From positions 1,984,001-2,048,000 of the forward strand of contig NZ_CP095462.1 in the NCBI RefSeq assembly GCF_023022965.1: a stretch of DNA of 64,000 nucleotides. The letters run 5' to 3'. The notes beneath the pieces were generated by a model that saw nothing but the letters and a program-made list of their open reading frames with translations, was not told the origin of the DNA and ran no database searches. This document shows positions 58,705 through 64,000 of the stretch, in pieces (position 1 is the first letter of the stretch; each line of letters begins with the position of its first letter). The position numbers and the translations under genes were made by a program. Source of the DNA: Ectobacillus sp. JY-23 (lineage in GTDB: Bacteria > Bacillota > Bacilli > Bacillales > Bacillaceae_G).

Positions 58705-59449
58705 ACTCTCCATCTCCTTTTGCTATAAGTAATTGGATGCCTTGTAAATGCTGCAGCATTTCTTCTCCTGGCATTTTATCTGTAATGATGATATCAATTT
58801 CCTTTAGACTACATACATTGTGCAAAAATGCTTTTTCAAACTTTGTATACTCGGTCACGACGATAACCTGTTTTGACGCTTGTATCATACTTTTTTTTAC
58901 GTGTGCTTCCTGTTCATCAGGAGATGTTAATCCTTTTGTTGTAATCGCACAGGCGCCAATAAACAGTTTATTCGCGCTGTATTTCCGCATTTCCTCCGCC
59001 GCACCAGGGCCTACGAAGTTGCGGTGATAGGTATGCAATTTGCCACCCGTCACATATAGCTCTACATCTTGGTATTCACTCAGCACATTCATTACATCAA
59101 TAGAATTTGTAATTACCGACACTGGACGATTCCCCATAAAACGCGCAATTAACTCAATTGTTGTTGATGTATCAAAAATCAGCGTATCATGAGCCTGAAT
59201 CAATGCGCAGGCTGTTTTTGCAATTGCTTCTTTTGCTGGCGTCGCTGGTCTGTCACGATAGCTGCTTGGTGAACGTAAAACCACCCCGCGCTTAACGCGT
59301 AGAATGTCCTTATCCTCCGATAGTTTTACTAAATCACGCCGTGCCGTATCACGTGACACACCAAATTGCTTCATCATTTCTTCTAAGCTCATTTCTCCCT
59401 GCAACTGCAGTACGCGCTTAATTTCTGCCAATCTGTCAGCTTGCAACAT
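58691..59449 (-). CDS. DeoR/GlpR family transcriptional regulator
   Basis: The 252-residue regulator has an N-terminal DeoR helix-turn-helix (ADRLAEIKRVLQLQGEMSLEEMMKQFGVSRDTARRDLVKLSEDKDILRVKRG) and a C-terminal sugar-phosphate isomerase-like sensor domain (LIFDTSTTIELIARFM; VTGGKLHTYHRNFVGPGA; KLFIGACAITTKGLTSPD). It probably regulates its own operon with the Gfo/Idh enzyme. The second ATG (59449) has better spacing from AGGAG than the first (59455). A TATAAT lies at 59486-59481. Confidence 0.88.
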   Translation of the reverse strand: MLQADRLAEIKRVLQLQGEMSLEEMMKQFGVSRDTARRDLVKLSEDKDILRVKRGVVLRSPSSYRDRPATPAKEAIAKTACALIQAHDTLIFDTSTTIELIARFMGNRPVSVITNSIDVMNVLSEYQDVELYVTGGKLHTYHRNFVGPGAAEEMRKYSANKLFIGACAITTKGLTSPDEQEAHVKKSMIQASKQVIVVTEYTKFEKAFLHNVCSLKEIDIIITDKMPGEEMLQHLQGIQLLIAKGDGEYEEH

Positions 59450-59587
59450 ACACATTTGCTCCTCGCATATAGGATAGTTCTATTATACGGATTTCTTTCT
59501 AAAAAGCAAAAAACTTAAAATAATAATTTTTTTACTTAAAATACAAAATAGTGATTTTATCGTATAGTAGAAATAGGGGGGATACAT

Positions 59588-60110
59588 ATGCGTTTAGTAA
59601 AACCAACTCGTGATTTACAAGCTGCCTACCTTTCTTTTTACGAAGAATGGAAGGCAAGCGGCGAAACGATGGTGCCTTGGGTCATCAGCAAAGACCCGTC
59701 CGATTTTGAGGAGATGCTGCGCTTTTTAAGAGAGGGGGAACTAGCAGAATGCTTGCCGCCTGGCTGGGTGCCTGCCTCTACATATTGTGGTAGATGAAGA
59801 AAAAGTTGTCGGTGCAGTAAATATTCGTCATGCGCTGACAGAACATCTGTTAAACTGCGGAGGACATATCGGCTACGGCGTTCGTCCATCGGAACGCCGC
59901 AAGGGATATGCAAGTCGTATCCTAGCGTTAGCTCTTGAAAAGACAAAGGAGCTTGGCATTGATCGTGTGCTTGTATGTTGTGACGAAGACAATATCGGAT
60001 CAGAACGAACCATTTTAAAAAATGGCGGCGTCTTCGAATCTATGTTCATAGAAGACGATGACAATGCCGTAAAGCGCTTTTGGATTCAAAACGAAAACCG
60101 CGGCCAATAG
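59588..60110 (+). pseudogene. Frameshifted GNAT N-acetyltransferase
   Basis: The first frame (ATG 59588, behind GGGGGG) gives MRLVKPTRDLQAAYLSFYEE through LPPGWVPASTY and stops at 59797. The second frame resumes VVDEEKVVGAVNIRHALTEH and carries the acetyl-CoA loop VRPSERRKGYASRILALALE and ends at 60110. Together they form one complete GNAT of about 173 residues; the break lies near 59780-59790 (one base too many or two too few). The substrate of intact homologues is unknown. Confidence 0.8.
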
Positions 60111-60119
60111 GCAACGGTT

Positions 60120-60560
60120 TTACTCTTCTTTTTTAGGATTATGTATCTCGTTTTCCTCTGCAAACTCATAAGCAAAACGACGGTTAAATGACATGCTTCT
60201 TTCTCGCTTTACGCGTTCAGAGATGCCACCTAGTAAATAGCGGTGGACAAACACTTCAGCCACCGTAATGATCACAGCAGAAATACCACTACCCCAGGCA
60301 ACCTGCAGATAGCCTTCAAATAAATAGCTACCAAATATCCATACACTTAAATACACGAGCAAAAAGTCCGTCATCGATGCCACTGTATTGCCAAGACGCG
60401 GTAAAATTTCACGATCCACGAATACGTACGTTACAATCGTAACAAATACACTAAATGATAAAATGTCTACAATTGTAGCATCAAAAAATAAGTCCAAACC
60501 AATTGCGAACGCCACTGTAGAAATCCCAAACTTTATGAGTAACATCATAACATGTTTCAT
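60120..60560 (-). CDS. DUF2512 (YndM-like) membrane protein
   Basis: The 146-residue protein has four predicted membrane spans, roughly residues 5-25 (MLLIKFGISTVAFAIGLDLFF), 30-50, 62-82 and 88-108, and a charged C-terminal tail (RRFAYEFAEENEIHNPKKEE). The segment TIVDILSFSVFVTIVTYVFVDREILPRLGN fits DUF2512/YndM. Function unknown. ATG 60560 is chosen for its GGGAGG site. Confidence 0.82.
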   Translation of the reverse strand: MKHVMMLLIKFGISTVAFAIGLDLFFDATIVDILSFSVFVTIVTYVFVDREILPRLGNTVASMTDFLLVYLSVWIFGSYLFEGYLQVAWGSGISAVIITVAEVFVHRYLLGGISERVKRERSMSFNRRFAYEFAEENEIHNPKKEE

Positions 60561-60623
60561 TGCACACATACCTCCCTTTAGTATGTAGTTTGTATCAGAA
60601 TTCTGCACTCTATACCATACATC

Positions 60624-60661
60624 CATAAAAAAGACCATCGCTTACAAATCCGCGATGGTCT
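60624..60661 (-). terminator. Terminator, probably of the marR gene
   Basis: AGACCATCGC/GCGATGGTCT with a 10-nt loop and T6 on the minus strand. It is separated from the marR stop by the third MITE-like copy. Confidence 0.75.
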
Positions 60662-60674
60662 AGCTTCTATTGTT

Positions 60675-60752
60675 TTGACTCTGATAAAGTTTATTTTGAT
60701 TTCCGTTACGGGAGTACGGCAGTCAGAGAGCGTAAAATGAACACAGCCCTTA
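60675..60752. repeat. MITE-like dispersed repeat, copy 3 (internally deleted)
   Basis: Inverted relative to copy 1: it begins ACTCTGATAAAGTTTATT, shares TTTCCGTTACGGGAGT, and ends GAACACAGCCCTT, matching both ends of copy 1 but only about 78 bp long. Confidence 0.65.
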
Positions 60753-60786
60753 TTTAAAAATCGATATTGCGTGTACATACAAACTT

Positions 60787-61212
60787 TTATTTATGCTTCT
60801 CCAACTCTGTAGCAGCTAAAGACGTTTGATTTGTTAGCTGTTTTGCTGTTTCTTCTCCTAAAATGTCCGCATATCGGTTGTACAGATTCTTCCAGCACAC
60901 CTTAATATCAGCCTGTATGTCTGCTCCCTTTTCTGTCAGATACACAAGCGTTAATTTGCCTTCATTTTTTCTCTCCACCAGCTTTTTCACTTCCAGCTTT
61001 TCAACAAATCTGGTTGTCGTAGACGGTGCGATATGCAATGTATTGCTTAGCTCTGTTTGTGTGATACCAGGTTTATCATGGACAGCCATTAATAAAAAAG
61101 CATATGTTGGCGAGAGACCAAGCTGTGTAAATTCTTCCTCGGCCATTTTATTCATCAATCTTGCCAGGTGATTCGCAGTAAAATATAAACACCCGCAAAA
61201 ATATTGTTCCAT
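60787..61212 (-). CDS. MarR family transcriptional regulator
   Basis: The 141-residue winged-helix regulator contains LSPTYAFLLMAVHDKPGITQTELSNTLHIAPSTTTRFVEKLEVKKLVERKNEGKLTLVYLTEKG, the complete MarR DNA-binding domain. One cysteine pair near the N-terminus (FCGCLY) could be redox-sensitive (inference). ATG 61212. The SDR gene 200 bp upstream in the same direction may be its target; I see no clear operator. Confidence 0.88.
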   Translation of the reverse strand: MEQYFCGCLYFTANHLARLMNKMAEEEFTQLGLSPTYAFLLMAVHDKPGITQTELSNTLHIAPSTTTRFVEKLEVKKLVERKNEGKLTLVYLTEKGADIQADIKVCWKNLYNRYADILGEETAKQLTNQTSLAATELEKHK

Positions 61213-61416
61213 TCAATCAACTCCCGCTATTTGCATTCATCCTACATATCGTATCACAAATAAAGCTCACTATGTTTGCTTTTCAACTGGAATTATCTAC
61301 ATGTTCTAAAACAATAGCAGAACTTCACAAGAGCCCTGCCGTTGTTACCTTAACTTAGAGCGCCGACTGAAGAACATAAGCCTTTGCGTTTTATGCTACT
61401 TCTGCAACATATATGT

Positions 61417-62115
61417 TTACCATGAAATTTCTTTGCGATCTCTAAAAAACTTACCCGATTGCTTGATATCCGCTGTCGCCAGCCATACTGCAGTGTCAGC
61501 ACCTTCTATAACAGATCGCGGAGCGCTGCGTCCCCCCATATCCGTGCGAACCCAGCCTGGGCACATGGCATTTACATATATATCATCTTTTCTTAAGGCA
61601 TCTCCCAACTGCATAGTTATCATATTTAAAGCTGCTTTCGAAAGCGCATAGGATGGATAAAACGCTCCTATATCCGAGAGTGCTCCCATTCCGCTCGACA
61701 CATTGATAATACGCCCGCTTTCACTTTGCTTAAGCAAAGGCACCAGCACCTGAGCAAGCCGAAGAGGGCCGTAGACATTGGTTTCCACAGTTGTCCGCAT
61801 GGTATCTAAGGCTATGTCTAAAATGCTATCATTGTTATCTATATAAATACCTGCATTGTTAATTAAAATATCAAGGATACCAAATTGCTGCTGTACGTAA
61901 GAGGCAACCTCTTGTATACGGACTTCGTTTGTTACGTCTAAAGCGAAAAAGTGAATATCCAAATCTTCTTGCTTCAATTGTTCACACGCAGCTCTTCCCT
62001 TTTCCTCATCTCGAGCCGTCATAACAACGGTGATACCAGAACGCCCAAGCTGCTTGACAATTTCAAAACCAATTCCTCTGTTTGCTCCTGTTACCATTGC
62101 AATTTTTCGCTTCAT
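61417..62115 (-). CDS. Short-chain dehydrogenase/reductase
   Basis: The 232-residue classical SDR has NAD(P) motif TGANRGIGFEI, NNAG, the active-site Ser in INVSSGMGAL and YxxxK in YPSYALSKAAL. It resembles carbonyl-reductase-like SDRs. ATG 62115 behind AAGGAGAAGGAGC. It is one of several oxidoreductases at this end of the window; the substrate is unknown. Confidence 0.9.
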   Translation of the reverse strand: MKRKIAMVTGANRGIGFEIVKQLGRSGITVVMTARDEEKGRAACEQLKQEDLDIHFFALDVTNEVRIQEVASYVQQQFGILDILINNAGIYIDNNDSILDIALDTMRTTVETNVYGPLRLAQVLVPLLKQSESGRIINVSSGMGALSDIGAFYPSYALSKAALNMITMQLGDALRKDDIYVNAMCPGWVRTDMGGRSAPRSVIEGADTAVWLATADIKQSGKFFRDRKEISW

Positions 62116-62208
62116 GCTCCTTCTCCTTAAATATTTGTTTGTACATACAATTATAAGTTTGTTCAGGATAGTCGTCAATGCTGTGCCTGCACAACAGCAG
62201 GTAGTAAA

Positions 62209-62236
62209 AACGAGGATAGCGTGACCTATCCTCGTT
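62209..62236 (-). terminator. Terminator of the quinone oxidoreductase gene
   Basis: AACGAGGATAG/CTATCCTCGTT around a 6-nt loop with TTT runs. Confidence 0.82.
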
Positions 62237-62244
62237 TTATGATT

Positions 62245-63222
62245 TTATTTAATTTTTGCTACAATCTTGCCTTTCACGTGACGTTCAGACAAACGAGCAA
62301 GGGCTGCTGGTACTTCTTCAAAAGAGATAACTTCTTCCAGCAAAGAAGAGATTTTACCTTCCGCCAGTAATGCAAGCATCTCATCTCCCATAACCGCTAA
62401 ATCCTTTTGAGATTCGAAGTCTGCTTGATGTGCTGCCGCAAGGGCAATTTCGTGGTAAGACACCACTTTGGTAAATGGCTTGATGTGTGCAAAATCAGGT
62501 GTACCGGCGATATATACGATGTGTCCCATAAATGCCAGCATGTCTAGTGAATCTGTTGCACTTTGTCTGCTTACCGCATCGACAACCGCATCGACACCGC
62601 GGCCGTTTGTAATCTCCATAATTCTTTCTTTTACGTTTTCTTCCCGGTAATCAATGACATAATCCGCGCCCAGTGATTTGACGTATTCATGATTATGAGC
62701 AGACGCTGTGGAAATAACTGTTTTACCTGCCAATTTCGCCAGCTGTACGCCAAATCCGCCTACACCGCCGGCACCGCCGTGAATCAAAATTGTGTGAATA
62801 CGATTAAGCGGCAGTTTGCGGAATAGTGCTTGATAAGCCGTATAGCCCGCAGTTGGAATAGCTGCGGCATCCTCAAACGAAACGCTGTCTGGAATACGAG
62901 ACACCGTTTGTGCTGTTGTAATGGAATACTGTGCATAACCGCCCGGGCGAATCCAATCGCCATGATATACAACACGATCGCCTTTCTTCCATTCCGTCAC
63001 ACCTTCGCCGACTTCTGCGATTACACCTGCAACATCTAAGCCCAAAATATGTGGATATACCCAGTTTGGATTGCCGTTTGTGCCTGTTTTATAATCAACG
63101 GGATTTAAGCCTGCAGCATGCACCTCAACCAATACTTCCCCTTTTTGAGGCGTTGGCGCGCTCACCTCTTCAATTTTCATATCTTTCCATTGTCCTTTTT
63201 CGTGAAGTAACAATGCTTTCAT
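62245..63222 (-). CDS. Zinc-free MDR-family NADPH:quinone reductase-like oxidoreductase
   Basis: The 325-residue medium-chain reductase of the quinone reductase type has AAGLNPVDYKTG, HILGLDVAGVIAEVGEGV, the nucleotide motif ILIHGGAGGVGGFGVQLAK and YVIDYREENVKERI. The structural-zinc Cys cluster of alcohol dehydrogenases is absent. ATG 63222 follows AAGGAG. It is divergent from an HxlR-type regulator with a shared palindrome, so induction by electrophiles or quinones is a reasonable guess. Confidence 0.9.
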   Translation of the reverse strand: MKALLLHEKGQWKDMKIEEVSAPTPQKGEVLVEVHAAGLNPVDYKTGTNGNPNWVYPHILGLDVAGVIAEVGEGVTEWKKGDRVVYHGDWIRPGGYAQYSITTAQTVSRIPDSVSFEDAAAIPTAGYTAYQALFRKLPLNRIHTILIHGGAGGVGGFGVQLAKLAGKTVISTASAHNHEYVKSLGADYVIDYREENVKERIMEITNGRGVDAVVDAVSRQSATDSLDMLAFMGHIVYIAGTPDFAHIKPFTKVVSYHEIALAAAHQADFESQKDLAVMGDEMLALLAEGKISSLLEEVISFEEVPAALARLSERHVKGKIVAKIK

Positions 63223-63238
63223 CTATATCAGCTCCTTA

Positions 63239-63252
63239 ATGTAAGCTTACAT
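63239..63252. promoter_or_regulatory. Perfect palindrome ATGTAAGCTTACAT, probable HxlR operator
   Basis: The 14-bp palindrome lies 17 bp upstream of the quinone reductase start. A further half-site CTTACATG is at 63262-63269, beside TATAAT (63273-63278). Confidence 0.6.
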
Positions 63253-63354
63253 GTAGTTTGTCTTACATGGTATATAATATATACTAGAAGAAAAGGAAAC
63301 AAGTAGGCACTATTTTGTAACTGGTTTCCATTTGGATACTAAAGGAGAACGAGC

Positions 63355-63726
63355 ATGAAGCAATTAAACCAAGAATACCACTGTGCAATTAATATGGTTA
63401 TCGACATTATCGGCGGTAAATGGAAGGTTCTCATTCTCTGGAATTTAAACGAGGGCACGAAGCGTTTTAATGAACTAAAACGCGCCATGCCCGGCATTAC
63501 CCAAAAGATGCTGACCCAGCAGCTGCGCGAGCTGGAAGACCATGGCCTTGTCATGCGTACTGTATACGAAGAGGTACCTCCTCGTGTTGAATATACAACA
63601 ACCGACCTTGGCAAAAAGATTCAACCAACTCTGTTTGAAATGTGCAAATGGGGCGATTTATATGCTGAAGAAAAAGGCATACAAATGAATCGCTGCTGGT
63701 CATCTTATGACTTTATGGAGGAGTGA
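63355..63726 (+). CDS. HxlR family (YodB-like) transcriptional regulator
   Basis: The 123-residue winged-helix regulator has C9 in [25 protein letters not shown], followed by [53 protein letters not shown]. The N-terminal Cys corresponds to the redox/quinone-sensing Cys of YodB-type members (family knowledge). ATG 63355 follows AAAGGAG. It is divergent from the quinone reductase, and probably controls it. Its 3' end overlaps the convergent metG by 22 bp. Confidence 0.9.
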   Translation: MKQLNQEYHCAINMVIDIIGGKWKVLILWNLNEGTKRFNELKRAMPGITQKMLTQQLRELEDHGLVMRTVYEEVPPRVEYTTTDLGKKIQPTLFEMCKWGDLYAEEKGIQMNRCWSSYDFMEE

Positions 63727-64000
63727 TGCAGCCTCTGCAGCTCTTCCTCTATTTGTTTGACATCAATACGTGCAAATAACGGTTGTACATGATGAATGTG
63801 AGCAGGCGGTTCAATAGCGCCCCAGCCTAATTCATCTAATCCAAGCATGCCTTGCACGGTCTGACTCGAGAACGGCAAAAACGGGTGCAACAGCTGCGCA
63901 AAATTGGCAATCAGATACATACAAGTCACAATTGTATTTGCACACCCTTCACTTCCAACGTGCTTCCAAGGCTCACGCTCGTCAAAATACTTATTGGCAC
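63705..64000 (-). CDS. metG: Methionyl-tRNA synthetase, C-terminal part (cut by the window edge)
   Basis: The frame is open to the window end. The readable part starts [22 protein letters not shown] and continues [48 protein letters not shown]. These are the anticodon-binding helices of MetRS (NKYxDExxPW...). The protein stops about 20 residues after PLFARID, so it lacks the C-terminal EMAP-type tRNA-binding domain of the main Bacillus MetS. This suggests the shorter, second MetRS type, possibly a paralogue. Confidence 0.85.
   Translation of the reverse strand, partial: ANKYFDEREPWKHVGSEGCANTIVTCMYLIANFAQLLHPFLPFSSQTVQGMLGLDELGWGAIEPPAHIHHVQPLFARIDVKQIEEELQRLHHSSIKS

Overview
The window reads as chromosomal DNA of an endospore-forming Bacillaceae (low-GC Firmicutes). 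Gene order follows the Bacillus subtilis yutK-yunD block joined to the suf-met-yus-fad block. It also carries spore genes (yutH, yutC, lytH, yunB), strong GGAGG ribosome sites, many GTG/TTG starts, S-box (SAM-I) riboswitches, a FadR-type operator and a bacillolysin gene. I do not assign a species. No rRNA, tRNA, CRISPR array, prophage or complete insertion sequence was seen.

Layout. 1-14.9 kb: a decayed nucleoside-transporter gene (yutK/nupC type), yuzB, yutJ, an inserted aldo/keto reductase-TetR pair, yuzD and yutI (Fe-S scaffold), yutH, yutG, a 120-bp tandem repeat, yutF, yutE, a DUF3055 gene, yutD, yutC, lipA, lytH, yunB, yunC, yunD. 14.9-20.2 kb: the sufCDSUB Fe-S assembly operon. 20.3-23.3 kb: the metNPQ methionine ABC importer behind a SAM riboswitch. 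23.3-25.6 kb: yusD, yusE, yusF, a 21-bp x 7 tandem repeat, gcvH and yusI. 26-27.6 kb: a secreted thermolysin-family protease. 27.6-32.8 kb: a chitobiose/cellobiose-type locus (PTS IIA, IIC and IIB, GH4 glycosidase; divergent GntR regulator and ChbG-like deacetylase) with a cre-like site and paired operator-like palindromes. 32.8-38.3 kb: fadN-fadA-fadE beta-oxidation operon with a FadR box. 38.5-45.5 kb: a VOC protein, a 47-residue protein, a small DacF-like protein, proline dehydrogenase, yusU, a thiamine-binding-type protein, a 35-residue membrane peptide gene, and a NhaC-type (MetT) transporter behind a second SAM riboswitch, then an MFS pump. 45.5-64 kb: an RND pump, UgtP-type glucosyltransferase, a CarD-like regulator, GNATs, a small HExxH protein, a GNAT-nitrilase fusion, a RelP-type alarmone synthetase, an oxidoreductase-DeoR group, MarR, SDR, quinone reductase with a divergent HxlR regulator, and the 3' end of a methionyl-tRNA synthetase gene.

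How it works together. Much of the first half concerns Fe-S metabolism (suf, yutI, yuzD, lipA), and Fur-like sites sit at the yutI and suf promoters. Two SAM riboswitches tie two unrelated transporters to methionine supply. GcvH, YusI and LipA fit lipoate/redox metabolism. The fad genes and proline dehydrogenase match the B. subtilis fatty-acid regulon neighbourhood.

A recurring theme is decay. The nucleoside transporter, an Eis-like acetyltransferase, another GNAT and two very short genes all carry deletions, nonsense codons or single-base frameshifts. The two shortest frameshifts lie in homopolymers, so sequencing error must be excluded. Three related MITE-like repeats and several undescribed small genes and operator-like palindromes are the main novelty candidates.
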